This document shows, piece by piece, positions 14,233 to 29,700 of a stretch of DNA of 64,000 nt. Source of the DNA: Colletes latitarsis (lineage: Eukaryota > Arthropoda > Insecta > Hymenoptera > Colletidae); assembly GCF_051014445.1 (NCBI RefSeq), contig NW_027488377.1, forward strand, positions 2,666,001 through 2,730,000. The letters run 5' to 3'. The notes under the pieces were generated by a model. It was not told the origin of the DNA. It made no database searches and saw only the letters and a list, made by a program, of their open reading frames with translations. Position 1 is the stretch's first letter. Each line of letters opens with the position of its first letter. The position numbers and the translations under genes were made by a program.

Positions 14233-17200
14233 GGTACCATATTACTACGAGTTCCAAACCGGAAATATCCCAGGATCTGTTCAACAAGTATGTGAAGAAT
14301 GCGAAAGTATGAGACAGATGATGGCAAATCCGAGACCTAACCCAGACCTAACATGCGTTATCATCTAAAATATTGATCGAAACCAGGTTTAATCGACTGT
14401 TTCAGTGTGGTACCACATTACTACGTGACCCAGTCCAGAAAAAGCCCAGGATCTGGCCAACAAGTATGAGAAATATGCGAAAGTATCAGCCTCATGAGGG
14501 CAAATCCCACACCCAACCGAGTCCTATTCGGGGTTATCCTCTAAAATGTTGATCGTGACCAGGTTTAATCGACTGTTTCAGTGTGGTATCACATTACTAC
14601 CTGATCCAAACCAGAAATAACCCAGGATCTGGCCAACAAGTATGTGAAGAATGCGAAAGTATGAGTCAGATGATGGAAAATCCTGGACCTAACCCAGACC
14701 TTACATGCGTTATCATTTAAAATATTGATCGAACCAGATTAAATCGACTGTTTCAGTGTGGTACCACATTACTACGTTTACCAAACCAGAAAAAGCCCAG
14801 GACCTGGCCAACAAGTATGAGAAATATGCGAAAGTATGAGTCTCATGAGGGCAAATCCCAGGCCTAGCCTTGACCTAACATGAGATATCCTCTAAACTAT
14901 TGCTCGAAACCAGGTTTAATGGTCTGTTTCAGTGTGGTACCACGTTACCACATGATCCAAACCAGAAAAAGCCCCGGATCTGGCCAACGAGTATGCGAAA
15001 AATGCGAAAATATGAGCCAGATAAGGGCAAATCCTAGACCTAACCCAGACCTAACATGCGTTATCCTCTAAAATATTGATCGAAACCAGATTTTATGGAC
15101 TGTTTCAGTGTGATACCACATTACCACGTGATTCAAGCCAGAAAAAACCCAGGATCTGTACAACAAGTATGTGAAAAATGCGAAAGTATGAGTCTGATGA
15201 GGGCAAATCCCAGGCCTAACCTAGACCTAACATGGTGTATCCTCTAAAATATTGGTCGTATCCAGGTTTAATTAATTGTTTCAGTGTGGTACCACATACT
15301 ACCTTATCCAATCCAGACAAATCCAAGTATCTGCACAACAAGTATGTGAAGAATGCGAAAGCATGAGCCAGATGATGGCAAATCCTAGACCTAACCCAGA
15401 CCTAACATGCGTTATCATCTAAAATATTGATCGAAACCAGGTTTAGTCGACTGTTTCAGTGTGGTACCACATTACTACGTGATCCAAACCAGAAAAAGCC
15501 CAGGACCTGGCCAAAAAGTATGAGAAATATGCGAAAGTATAAGTCTCATGACGGCAAATCCCAGGCCTAACCTAGAGCAAACATGGTGTAACCTCTAAAA
15601 TATTGGTCGTATCCAGGTTTAATTAACTGTTTCAGTGTGGTACCACATTACTACGTGATCCAATCCAGAAAAATCCAAGGAGCTGCCCAACAAGTATGAG
15701 AAATATGCGAAAGTTTGAGTTTGATGAGGGCAAATCCCAGGCCTAACCTAGACCTAACATGCGTTATCCTCTAAAATGTTGATCGTGACCAGGTTTAATC
15801 GACTGTTTCAGTGCTGTGTCACATTACTACCTGATCCAAACCAGAAATAACCCAGGATCTGGCCAACAAGTATGAGAAATATGGGAAAGTATGAGTCTGA
15901 TGGGGCAAATCCCAGGCCTAACCTAGACCTAGCATGAGTTATCCTCTAAAATACTGATCGAAACCAGGTTTAGTTGACTGTGTCAGTGTGGTACCATATT
16001 ACTACGAGTTCCAAACCGGAAATATCCCAGGATCTGTTCAACAAGTATGTGAAGAATGCGAAAGTATGAGACAGATGATGGCAAATCCGAGACCTAACCC
16101 AGACCTAACATGCGTTATCATCTAAAATATTGATCGAAACCAGGTTTAATCGACTGTTTCAGTGTGGTACCACATTACTACGTGACCCAGTCCAGAAAAA
16201 GCCCAGGATCTGGCCAACAAGTATGAGAAATATGCGAAAGTATCAGCCTCATGAGGGCAAATCCCACACCCAACCGAGTCCTATTCGGGGTTATCCTCTA
16301 AAATGTTGATCGTGACCAGGTTTAATCGACTGTTTCAGTGTGGTATCACATTACTACCAGATCCAAACCAGAAATAACCCAGGATCTGGCCAACAAGTAT
16401 GTGAAGAATGCGAAAGTATGAGTCAGATGATGGAAAATCCTGGACCTAACCCAGACCTTACATGCGTTATCATTTAAAATATTGATCGAACCAGATTAAA
16501 TCGACTGTTTCAGTGTGGTACCACATTACTACGTTTACCAAACCAGAAAAAGCCCAGGACCTGGCCAACAAGTATGAGAAATATGCGAAAGTATGAGTCT
16601 CATGAGGGAAAATCCCAGGCCTAGCCTTGACCTAACATGAGATATCCTCTAAACTATTGATCGAAACCAGGTTTAATGGACTGTTTCAGTGTGGTACCAC
16701 GTTACCACATGATCCAAACCAGAAAAAGCCCCGGATCTGGCCAACGAGTATGCGAAAAATGCGAAAATATGAGCCAGATAAGGGCAAATCCTAGACCTAA
16801 CCCAGACCTAACATGCGTTATCCTCTAAAATATTGATCGAAACCAGGTTTTATGGACTGTTTCAGTGTGATACCACATTACCACGTGATTCAAGCCAGAA
16901 AAAACCCAGGATCTGTACAACAAGTATGTGAAAAATGCGAAAGTATGAGTCTGATGAGGGCAAATCCCAGGCCTAACCTAGACCTAACATGGTGTATCCT
17001 CTAAAATATTGGTCGTATCTAGGTTTAATTAATTGTTTCATTGTGGTACCACATACTACCTGATCCAATCCAGACAAATCCAAGTATCTGCACAACAAGT
17101 ATGTGAAGAATGCGAAAGCATGAGCCAGATGATGGCAAATCCTAGACCTAACCCAGACCTAACATGCGTTATCATCTAAAATATTGATCGAAACCAGGTT

Positions 17201-17745
17201 TAGTCGACTGTTTCAGTGTGGTACCACATTACTACGTGATCCAAACCAGAAAAAGCCCAGGACCTGGCCAAAAAGTATGAGAAATATGCGAAAGTATAAG
17301 TCTCATGACGGCAAATCCCAGGCCTAACCTAGACCAAACATGGTGTAACCTCTAAAATATCGGTCGTATCCAGGTTTAATTAACTGTTTCAGTGTGGTAC
17401 CACATTACTACGTGATCCAATCCAGAAAAATCCAAGGAGCTGCCCAACAAGTATGAGAAATATGCGAAAGTTTGAGTTTGATGAGGGCAAATCCCAGGCC
17501 TAACCTAGACCTAACATGCGTTATCCTCTAAAATGTTGATCGTGACCAGGTTTAATCGACTGTTTCAGTGCTGTGTCACATTACTACCTGATCCAAACCA
17601 GAAATAACCCAGGATCTGGCCAACAAGTATGAGAAATATGGGAAAGTATGAGTCTGATGGGGCAAATCCCAGGCCTAACCTAGACCTAGCATGAGTTATC
17701 CTCTAAAATACTGATCGAAACCAGGTTTAATTGACTGTTTCAGTG
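14233..17745 (+). repeat. Tandem 10-monomer higher-order repeat (1757 bp)
   Basis: Two adjacent copies, 14233-15989 and from 15990 to about 17745, are offset by 1757 bp (ten monomers less 3 bp). Rare variants confirm the offset: TCCTATTCGG at 14522 and 16279, ACGTTACC at 14942 and 16699, and GCCAAAAAG at 15510 and 17267. The same three variants occur upstream at 11531, 11951 and 12519, each 2991 bp (17 monomers) before the first copy. An older related block with extra monomers therefore lies to the left. Copy 2 leaves the pattern near 17745, where the expected ACGAGTTCC variant is replaced by ACGTGATCC. Confidence 0.85.
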
Positions 17746-20700
17746 TGGTACCATATTACTACGTGATCCAGACCAGAAAAAAACGCAGGATCTGGCCAAC
17801 AAGTGTGAGAAATGTGCGAAAGTATAAGCCTGATGAGGGCAAATCCTAGACCTAACCCACACCTAACATGCGTTATCCTCTAAAATATTTATCGAGATCA
17901 GGTTGAATTGCCTGTTTCAGGGCGGTACCACATTACTACGTGATCCAAACCAGTGAAATCACTGAATCTGGCCAACACGTTTGAGAAATATGCGAAAGTA
18001 TGAGCCTGATGAGAGCAAATCCCAGACCTAACCTAGACCTAACATGCGTTATCCTCTAAAATATTGGTCGTATCCAGGTTTAACTGACTGTTTGAGTGTG
18101 GTACCACATTACTACGTGATCCAACCCAGGAAAAACCCAGGATCTCTTCAACAAGTATGTGAAGAATACGAAACTATGAGCCAGATGAGGGCAAATCCTG
18201 GACCTATCCCAGACCTAACATGCGTTATCATCTAAAATATTGATCAAAACCAGGTTTAATGGACTGTTTCAGTGTGGTACCACATTACTACGTGATCCAG
18301 ACCAGTGAAAGCCCAGAATCTGGCCGACAACTTTGAGAAATATGCGAATGTATGACCCAGATGAGGGCAAATCATAGACCTAACCGAGACCTATCATGAG
18401 TGATCCTCTAAAATATTGATCGAGACCAGGTTCAATCGACTGCTTCTGTGCGGTACCACATTACTACATGATCCAAACTAGAAATACCCCAGGATCTGGC
18501 CACCAAGTATGAGAAATATGCGAAAGTATGAGTCTGATGAGGGCAAATCCCAGGCCTAACCTAGACCTAACATGGTGTATCCTCTAAAATATTGGTCGTA
18601 TCCAGGTTTAATTAATTGTTTCAGTGTGGTACCACATACTACGTTATCCAATCCAGACAAATCCAAGTGTCTGCCCAACAAGTATGAGAAATATGCGAAA
18701 GTTTAGTCTCATGAGGGCAAATCCCAGGCCTAACCTAGAACTAACATGCGTTATCCTCTAAAATATTGATCGAAACCAGGTTTAATCGACTGTTTCAGTG
18801 TGGTACCACATTACCACATGATCCAAACCAGAAAAAGCCCCGGATCTGGCCAACGAGTATGCGAAAAATGCGGAAATATGAGCCAGATAAGGGCAAATCC
18901 TAGCACTAACCCAGACCTAACATGCGTTATCCTCTAAAATATTGATCGAAACCAGGTTTCATGGACTGTTTCAGTGTGATACCACATTACCACGTGATTC
19001 AAGCCAGAAAAAACCCAGGATCTGTAAAACAAGTATGTGAAAAATGCGAAAGTATGAGTCTGATGAGGGCAAATCCCAGGCCTAACCTAGACCTAACTTG
19101 GGGTATCCTCTAAAATATTAGTCGTATCCTGGTTGTATTAACTGTTTCAGTGTGGTACCACATTACTACGTGATCCAATCCAGAAAAATCCATGGGTCTG
19201 CCCAACAAGTATGAGAAATATGCGAAAGTTTGAGTGTGATGCGGGCAAATCCCAGGACTAACCTAGACCTAACATGCGTTATCCTCTAAAATATTGAGCG
19301 AAACCAGGTTTCATGGACTGTTTCAGTGTGATACCACATTACCACGTGATTCAAGCCAGAAAAAACCCAGGATCTGTACAACAAGTATGCGAAAAATGCG
19401 AAAGTAAGAGTCTGATGAGGGCAAATCCCAGGCTTAACCTAGACCTAACATGGTGTATCCTCTAAAATATTGGTCGTATCCAGGTTTAATTAATTGTTTC
19501 AGTGTGGTACCACATACTACGTTATCCAATCCAGACAAATCCAAGTATCTGCCCAACAAGTATGAGAAATATGCGAAAGTTTAGTCTGATGAGGGCAAAT
19601 CCGAGGCCTAACCTAGACCTAACATGCTTTATCCTCTAAAATATTGATCGAAACCAGGTTTCATGGACTGTTTCAGTGTGATACCACATTACTACGTGTT
19701 CCAATCCAGAAATAACCCAGGATCTGTTCAACAAGTATGTGAAGAACGCGAAAGTATGAGACAGATGATGGAAAATCCTAGACCTAACCCAGACCTAACA
19801 TGCGTTATCATCTAAAATATTGATCGAAACCAGGTTTAATCGACTGTTTCAGTGTGGTACCACATTCCTACGTGATCCAGACCAGAAAAAGCCCAGGATC
19901 TGGCCAACAAGTATGAGAAATATGCGAAAGTATGAGTCTGATGGGGCAAATCCCAGGCCTAACCTAGACCTAACATGGTGTAACCTCTAAAATATTGGTC
20001 GTATACAGGGTTAATTAACTGTTTCAGTGTGGTACCACATTACTACGTGATCCAATCCAGAAAAATCCAAGGATCTGCCCAACAAGTATGAGAAATATGC
20101 GAAAGTTTGAGTCTGATGGGGGCAAATCCCAGGCCTAACCTAGACCTAACAAGCGTTATCCTCTAAAATGTTGATCGTGACCGGGTTTAATCGACTGTTT
20201 CAGTGCTGTGTCACATTACTACCTGATCCAAACCAGAAAAAAACGCAGGATCTGGCCAACAAGTGTGAGAAATGTGCGAAAGTATAAGCCTGATGAGGGC
20301 AAATCCTAGACCTAACCCACACCTAACATGCGTTATCCTCTAAAATATTTATCGAGACCAGGTTGAATTGACTGTTTCAGGGCAGTACCACAGTACTACG
20401 TGATCCAAACCAGTGAAATCACTGAATCTGGCCAACACGTTTGAGAAATATGCGAAAGTATGAGCCTGATGAGAGCAAATCCCAGACCTAACCTAGACCT
20501 AACATGCGTTATCCTCTAAAATATAGATCGAAACCTGGTTTAATCGACTGTTTCAGTGTGGTGTCACATTACTACCTGATCCAAACCAGAAATAACCCAG
20601 GATCTGGCCAGCAAGTATGAGAAATATGCGAAAGTATGAGTCTGATAAGGGCAAATCCTAGACCTAACCCAGACCTAACATGCGTTATCCTCTAAAATAT

Positions 20701-23700
20701 TGGTCGTATCCAGGTTTAACTGACTGTTTGAGTGTGGTACCACATTACTACGTGATCCAACCCAGGAAAAACCCTGGATCTGTTCAACAAGTATGTGAAG
20801 AATACGAAACTATGAGCCAGATGAGGGCAAATCCTAGACCTATCCCAGACCTAACATGCGTTATCATCTAAAATATTGATCAAAACCAGGTTTAATGGAC
20901 TGTTTCAGTGTGGTACCACATTACTACGTGATCCAGACCAGTGAAAGCCCAGAATCTGGCCACCAAGTATGAGAAATATGCGAAAGTTTGAGTCTGATGA
21001 GGACAAATCCCAGGCCTAACCTAGACCTAACATGCGTTATCCTCTAAAATGTTGATCGTGACCAGGTTTAATCGACTGTTTCAGTGCTGTGTCACATTAG
21101 TACCTGATCCAAACCAGAAATAACCCAGGATCTGGCCAACAAGTATGAGAAATATGCGAAAGTATGAGTCTGATGGGGCAAATCACAGGCCGAACCTAGA
21201 CCTAGCATGAGTTATCCTCTAAAATACTGATCGAAACCAGGTTTAATTGACTGTTTCAGTGTGGTACCATATTACTACGTGATCCAGACCAGAAAAAAAC
21301 GCAGGATCTGGCCAACAAGTGTGAGAAATGTGCGAAAGTATAAGCCTGATGAGGGCAAATCCTAGACCTAACCCACACCTAATATGCGTTATCCTCTAAA
21401 ATATTTATCGAGACCAGGTTGAATTGACTGTTTCAGGGCGGTACCACATTACTACGTGATCCAAACCAGTGAAATCACTGAATCTGGCCAACACGTTTGA
21501 GAAATATGCGAAAGTATGAGCCTGATGAGAGCAAATCCCAGACCTAACCTAGACCTAACATGCGTTATCATCTAAAATATTGATCAAAACCAGGTTTAAT
21601 GGACTGTTTCAGTGTGGTACCACATTACTACGTGATCCAGACCAGTGAATGCCCAGAATCTGGCCGACAAGTTTGAGAAATATGCGAATGTATGACCCAG
21701 ATGAGGGCAAATCATAGACCTAACCGAGACCTATCATGAGTTATCCTCTAAAATATTGGTCGTGACCAGGTTCAATCGACTGCTTCTGTGTGGTACCACA
21801 TTACTACATGATCCAAACTAGAAATAACCCAGGATCTGGCCACCAAGTATGAGAAATATGCGAAAGTATGAGCCTGATGAGGGCAAATCCCAGGCCTAAC
21901 CTAGACCTAACATGGTGTATCCTCTAAAATATTGGTCGTATCCAGGTTTAATTAGTTGTTTCAGTGTGGTACCACATTACTACGAGTTCCAAACCGGAAA
22001 TAACCCAGGATCTGTTCAACAAGTATGTGAAGAATGCGAAAGTGTGAGACAGATGATGGCAAATCCTAGACCTAACCCAGACCTAACATGCGTTATCATC
22101 TAAAATATTGATCGAAACCAGGTTTAATCGACTGTTTCAGTGTGGTACCACATTACTACGTGACCCAGTCCAGAAAAAGCCCAGGATCTGGCCAACAAGT
22201 ATGAGAAATATGCGAAAGTATCAGCCTTATGAGGGCAAATCCCACACCCAACCGAGTCCTATTCGGGGTTATCCTCTAAAATGTTGATCGTGACCAGGTT
22301 TAATCGACTGTTTCAGTGTGGTATCACATTACTACCTGATCCAAACCAGAAATAACCCAGGATCTGGCCAACAAGTATGTGAAGAATGCGAAAGTATGAG
22401 CCAGATGATGGAAAATCCTAGACCTAACCCAGACCTTACATGCGTTATCATTTAAAATATTGATCGAACCAGATTAAATCGACTGTTTCAGTGTGGTACC
22501 ACATTACTACGTGAACCAAACCAGAAAAAGCCCAGGACCTGCCCAACAAGTATGAGAAATATGCGAAAGTATGAGTCTCATGAGGGCAAATCCCAGGCCT
22601 AGCCTTGACCTAACATGAGTTATCCACTAAACTATTGATCGAAACCAGGTTTAATGGACTGTTTCAGTGTGGTACCACGCTACCACACGATCCAAACCAG
22701 AAAACGCCCCGGATCTGGCCAACGAGTATGCGAAAAATGCGAAAATATGAGCCAGATAAGGGCAAATCCTAGACCTAACCCAGACCTAACATGCGTTATC
22801 CTCTAAAATATTGATCGAAACCAGGTTTCATGGACTGTTTCAGTGTGATACCACATTACAACGTGATTCAAGCCAGAAAAAACCCAGGATCTGTACAACA
22901 AGTATGTGAAAAATGCGAAAGTATGAGTCTGATGAGGGCAAATCCCAGGCCTAACCTAGACCTAACATGGTGTATCCTCTAAAATATTGGTCGTATCCAG
23001 GTTTAATTAATTGTTTCAGTGTGGTACCACATACTACCTTATCCAATCCAGACAAATCCAAGTATCTGCACAACAAGTATGTGAAGAATGCGAAAGTATG
23101 AGCCAGATGATGGCAAATCCTAGACCTAACCCAGACCTAACATGCGTTATCATCTAAAATATTGATCGAAACCAGGTTTAGTCGACTGTTTCAGTGTGGT
23201 ACCACATTACTACGTGATCCAAACCAGAAAAAGCCCAGGACCTGGCCAAAAAGTATGAGAAATATGCGAAAGTATAAGTCTCATGACGGCAAATCCCAGG
23301 CCTAACCTAGACCAAACATGGTGTAACCTCTAAAATATCGGTCGTATCCAGGTTTAATTGACTGTTTCAGTGTGGTACCACATCACTACGTGATCAAATC
23401 CAGAAAAATCCAAGGATCTGCCCAACAAGTATGAGAAATATGCGAAAGTTTGAGTCTGATGAGGGCAAATCCCAGGCCTAACCTAGACCTAATATGCGTT
23501 ATCCTCTAAAATGTTGATCGTGACCAGGTTTAATCGACTGTTTCAGTGCTGTGTCACATTACTACCTGATCCAAACCAGAAATAACCCAGGATCTGGCCA
23601 ACAAGTATGAGAAATATTGGAAAGTATGAGTCTGATGGGGCAGGTCCCAGGCCTAACCTAGACCTAGCATGAGTTATCCTCTAAAATACTGATCGAAACC

Positions 23701-26700
23701 AGGTTTAGTTGACTGTTTCAGTGTGGTAGCATATTACTACGTGATCCAGACCAGAAAAAAACGCAGGATCTGGCCAACAAGTGTGAGAAATGTGCGAAAG
23801 TATAAGCCTGATGAGGGCAAATCCTAGACCTAACCCACACCTAACATGCGTTATCCTCTAAAATATTTATCGAGATCAGGTTGAATTGCCTGTTTCAGGG
23901 CGGCACCACATTACTACGTGATCCAAACCAGTGAAATCACTGAATCTGGCCAACACGTTTGAGAAATATGCGAAAGTATGAGCCTGATGAGAGCAAATCC
24001 CGGACCTAACCTAGACCTAACATGCGTTATCCTCTAAAATGTTGATCGTGACCGGGTTTAATCGACTGTTTCAGTGCTGTGTCACATTACTACCTGATCC
24101 AAACCAGAAATAACCCAGGATCTGGCCAACAAGTATGAGAAATTTGCGAAAGTATGAGTCTGATGGGGCAAATCCCAGGCCCAACCTAGACCTAGCATGA
24201 GTTATCCTCTAAAATACTGATCGAAACCAGGTTTAATTGACTGTTTCAGTGTGGTACCATATTACTACGTGATCCAGACCAGAAAAAAACGCAGGATCTG
24301 GCCAACAAGTGTGAGAAATGTGCGAAAGTATAAGCCTGATGAGGGCAAATCCCAGGCCTAACCTAGACCTAACATGGTGTATCCTCTAAAATATTGGACG
24401 TATCCAGGTTTAATTAATTGTTTCAGTGTGGTACCACATACTACGTTATCCAATCCAGACAAATCCAAGTATCTGCCCAACAAGTATGAGAAATATGCGA
24501 AAGTTTAGTCTGATGAGGGCAAATCCCAGGCCTAACCTAGACCTAACAAGCGTTATCCTCCAAAATGTTGATCGTGACCAGGTTTAATCGACTGTTTCAG
24601 TGCTGTGTCACATTACTACCTGATCCAAACCAGAATTAACCCAGGATCTGGCCAACAAGTATGAGAAATATGCGAAAGTATGAGCCTGATGAGAGCAAAT
24701 CCCAGACCTAACCTGGGCCTAACATGCGTTATCCTCTAAAATATTGATCGAAACCAGGTTTAAGCGACTGTTTCAGTGTGGTGTCACATTACTACCTGAT
24801 CCAAACCAGAAATAACCCAGGATCTGGCCAACAAGTATGAGAAATATGCGAAACAATGAGTCTGATGAGGGCAAATCCCAGGCCTAACCATGACCTAACA
24901 TGAGTTATCCTCAAAACTATTGATCGAAACCAGGTTTAATGGACTGTATCAGTGTGGTACCACATTACCACATGATCCAAACCAGAAAAAGCCCCGGATC
25001 TGGCCAACGAGTATGAGAAATATGCGAAAGTATTAGTCTCATGAGGGCAAATCCCAGGCCTAACCTAGACCTAACATGGTGTAACCCCTAAAATATTGGT
25101 CGTATCCAGGTTTAATTAACTGTTTCAGTGTGGTACCACATTACTACGTGATCCAATCCAGAAAAATCCAAGGATCTGCCCAACAAGTATGAGAAATATG
25201 CGAAAGTTTGAGTCTGATGAGGGCAAATCCCAGGCCTAACCTAGACCTAACATGCGTTATCCTCTAAAATGTTGATCGTGACCAGGTTTAATCGACCGTT
25301 TCAGTGCTGTGTCACATTACTACCTGATCCAAACCAGAAATGACCCAGGATCTGGCCAACAAGTAAGAGAAATATGCGAATGTATGCGTCTGATGGGGCA
25401 AATCCCAGGCCTAACCTAGACCTAGCATGAGTTATCCTCTAAAATACTGATCGAAACCAGGTTTAATTGACTGCTTCAATGTGGTACCATATTACTACGT
25501 GATCCAGATCAGAAAAAAACGCAGGATCTGGCCAACAAGTGTGAGAAATGTGCAAAAGTATAAGCCTGATGAGGGCAAATCCTAGACCTAACCCACACCT
25601 AACATGCGTTATCCTCTAAAATATTTATCGAGACCAGGTTGAATTGACTGTTTCAGTGTGGTACCACATTACTACGTCATCCAGACCAGTGAAAGCCCAG
25701 AATCTGGCCACCAAGTATGAGAAATATGCGAAAGTATGAGTCTGATGGGGCAAATCCCAGGCCTAACCTAGACCTAACATGGTGTAACCTCTAAAATATT
25801 GGTCGTATACAGGGTTAATTAACTGTTTCAGTGTGGTACCACATTACTACGTGATCCAATCCAGAAAAATCCAAGGATCTGCCCAACAAGTATGAGAAAT
25901 ATGCGAAAGTTTGAGTCTGATGGGGGCAAATCCCAGGCCTAACCTAGACCTAACAAGCGTTATCCTCTAAAATGTTGATCGTGACCGGGTTTAATCGACT
26001 GTTTCAGTGCTGTGTCACATTACTACCTGATCCAAACCAGAAATAACCCAGGATCTGGCCAACAAGTATGAGAAATTTGCGAAAGTATGAGTCTGATGGG
26101 GCAAATCCCAGGCCTATCCTAGACCTAGCATGAGTTATCCTCTAAAATACTGATCGAAACCAGGTTTAATTGACTGTTTCAGTGTGGTACCATATTACTA
26201 CGTGATCCAGACCAGAAAAAAACGCAGGATCTGGCCAACAAGTGTGAGAAATGTGCGAAAGTATAAGCCTGATGAGGGCAAATCCTAGACCTAACCCACA
26301 CCTAACATGCGTTATCCTCTAAAATATTTATCGAGACCAGGTTGAATTGACTGTTTCAGGGCAGTACCACAGTACTACGTGATCCAAACCAGTGAAATCA
26401 CTGAATCTGGCCAACACGTTTGAGAAATATGCGAAAGTATGAGCCTGATGAGAGCAAATCCCAGACCTAACCTAGACCTAACATGCGTTATCCTCTAAAA
26501 TATAGATCGAAACCTGGTTTAATCGACTGTTTCAGTGTGGTGTCACATTACTACCTGATCCAAACCAGAAATAACCCAGGATCTGGCCAGCAAGTATGAG
26601 AAATATGCGAAAGTATGAGTCTGATAAGGGCAAATCCTAGACCTAACCCAGACCTAACATGCGTTATCCTCTAAAATATTGGTCGTATCCAGGTTTAACT

Positions 26701-29700
26701 GACTGTTTGAGTGTGGTACCACATTACTACGTGATCCAACCCAGGAAAAACCCAGGATCTGTTCAACAAGTATGTGAAGAATACGAAACTATGAGCCAGA
26801 TGAGGGCAAATCCTAGACCTATCCCAGACCTAACATGCGTTATCATCTAAAATATTGATCAAAACCAGGTTTAATGGACTGTTTCTGTGTGGTACCACAT
26901 TACTACGTGATCCAGACCAGTGAAAGCCCAGAATCTGGCCACCAAGCATGAGAAATATGCGAAAGTTTGAGTCTGATGAGGACAAATCCCAGGCCTAACC
27001 TAGACCTAACATGCGTTATCCTCTAAAATGTTGATCGTGACCAGGTTTAATCGACTGTTTCAGTGCTGTGTCACATTACTACCTGATCCAAACCAGAAAT
27101 AACCCAGGATCTGGCCAACAAGTATGAGAAATATGCGAAAGTATGAGTCTGATGGGGCAAATCCCAGGCCTAACCTAGACCTAGCATGAGTTATCCTCTA
27201 AAATACTGATTGAAACCAGGTTTAATTGACTGTTTCAGTGTGGTACCATATTACTACGTGATCCAGACCAGAAAAAAACGCAGGATCTGGCCAACAAGTG
27301 TGAGAAATGTGCGAAAGTATAAGCCTGATGAGGGCAAATCCTAGACCTAACCCACACCTAACATGCGTTATCATCTAAAATATTAATCAAAACCAGGTTT
27401 AATGGACTGTTTCAGTGTGGTACCACATTACTACGTGATCCAGACCAGTGAAAGCCCAGAATCTGGCCGACAAGTTTGAGAAATATGCGAATGTATGACC
27501 CAGATGAGGGCAAATCATAGACCTAACCGAGACCTATCATGAGTTATCCTCTAAAATATTGGTCGTGACCAGGTTCAATCGACTGCTTCTGTGTGGTACC
27601 ACATTACTACATGATCCAAACTAGAAATAACCCAGGATCTGGCCACCAAGTATGAGAAATATGCGAAAGTATGAGTCTGATGGGGCAAATCCCAGGCCTA
27701 ACCTAGACCTAACATGGTGTAACCTCTAAAACATTGGTCGTATACAGGGTTAATTAACTGTTTCAGTGTGGTACCACATTACTACGTGATCCAATCCAGA
27801 AAAATCCAAGGATCTGCCCAACAAGTATGAGAAATATGCGAAAGTTTGAGTCTGATGGGGGCAAATCCCAGGCCTAACCTAGACCTAACATGCGTTATCC
27901 TCTAAAATGTTGATCGTGACCGGGTTTAATCGACTGTTTCAGTGCTGTGTCACATTACTACCTGATCCAAACCAGAAATAACCCAGGATCTGGCCAACAA
28001 GTATGAGAAATTTGCGAAAGTATGAGTCTGATGGGGCAAATCCCAGGCCCAACCTAGACCTAGCATGAGTTATCCTCTAAAATACTGATCGAAACCAGGT
28101 TTAATTGACTGTTTCAGTGTGGTACCATATTACTACGTGATCCAGACCAGACAAATCCAAGTATCTGCCCAACAAGTATGTGAAGAATGCGAAAGTATGA
28201 GCCTGATGATGGCAAATCCTAGACCTAACCAGGACCTAACATGCGTTATCATCTGAAATATTGATCGAAACCAGGTTTAATCGACTGTTTCAGTGTGGTA
28301 CCACATTACTACGTGATCCAGACCAGAAAAAGCCCAGGATCTGGCCAACAAGTATGAGAAATATGCGAAAGTATCAGCCTCATGAGGGCAAATCCCAAAC
28401 CCAACCGAGTCCTATTCAGGGTTATCCTCTAAAATGTTGATCGTGACCAGGTTTAATCGACTGTTTCAGTGTGGTATCACATTACTACCTGATCCAAACC
28501 AGAAATAACCCAGGATCTGGCCAACAAGTATGTGAAGAATGCGAAAGTATGAGCCAGATGATGGAAAATCCTAGACCTGACCCAGACCTAACATGCGTTA
28601 TCATTTAAAATATTGATCGAAACCAGATTTAATCGACTGTTTCAGTGTGGTACCACATTACTACGTGATCCAAACCAGAAAAAGCCCAGGACCTGGCCAA
28701 CAAGTATGAGAAATATGCGAAAGTATAAGTCTCATGAGGGCAAATCCCAGGCCTACCCTAGACCTAACATGGTGTAACCTCTAAAATATTGGTCGTATCC
28801 AGGTTTAATTAACTGTTTCAGTGTGGTACCACATTACTACGTGATCCAATCCAGAAAAATCCAAGGATCTGCCCAACAAGTATGAGAAATATGCGAAAGT
28901 TTGAGTCTGATGAGGGCAAATCCCAGGCCTAACCTAGAGCTAACATGCGTTATCCTCTAAAATGTTGATCGTGACCAGGTTTAATCGACTGTTTCAGTGC
29001 TGTGTCACATTACTACCTGTTCCAAACCAGAAATAACCCAGGATCAGGCCAACAAGTATGAGAAATATGCGAAAGTATGAGTCTGATGGGGCAAATCCCA
29101 GGCCTAACCTAGACCTAGCATGAGTTATCCTCTAAAATACTGATCGAAACCAGGTTTAATTGACTGTTTCAGTGTGGTACCATATTACTACGTGATCCAG
29201 ACCAGAAAAAAACGCAGGATCTGGCCAACAAGTGTGAGAAATGTGCGAAAGTATAAGCCTGATGAGGGCAAATCCTAGACCTAACCCACACCTAATATGC
29301 GTTATCCTCTAAAATATTTATCGAGACCAGGTTGAATTGACTGTTTCAGGGCGGTACCACATTACTACGTGATCCAAACCAGTGAAATCACTGAATCTGG
29401 CCAACACGTTTGAGAAATATGCGAAAGTATGAGCCTGATGAGAGCAAATCCCAGACCTAACCTAGACCTAACATGCGTTATCATCTAAAATATTGATCAA
29501 AACCAGGTTTAATGGACTGTTTCAGTGTGGTACCACATTACTACGTGATCCAGACCAGTGAAAGCCCAGAATCTGGCCGACAAGTTTGAGAAATATGCGA
29601 ATGTATGACCCAGATGAGGGCAAATCATAGACCTAACCGAGACCTATCATGAGTTATCCTCTAAAATATTGGTCGTGACCAGGTTCAATCGACTGCTTCT

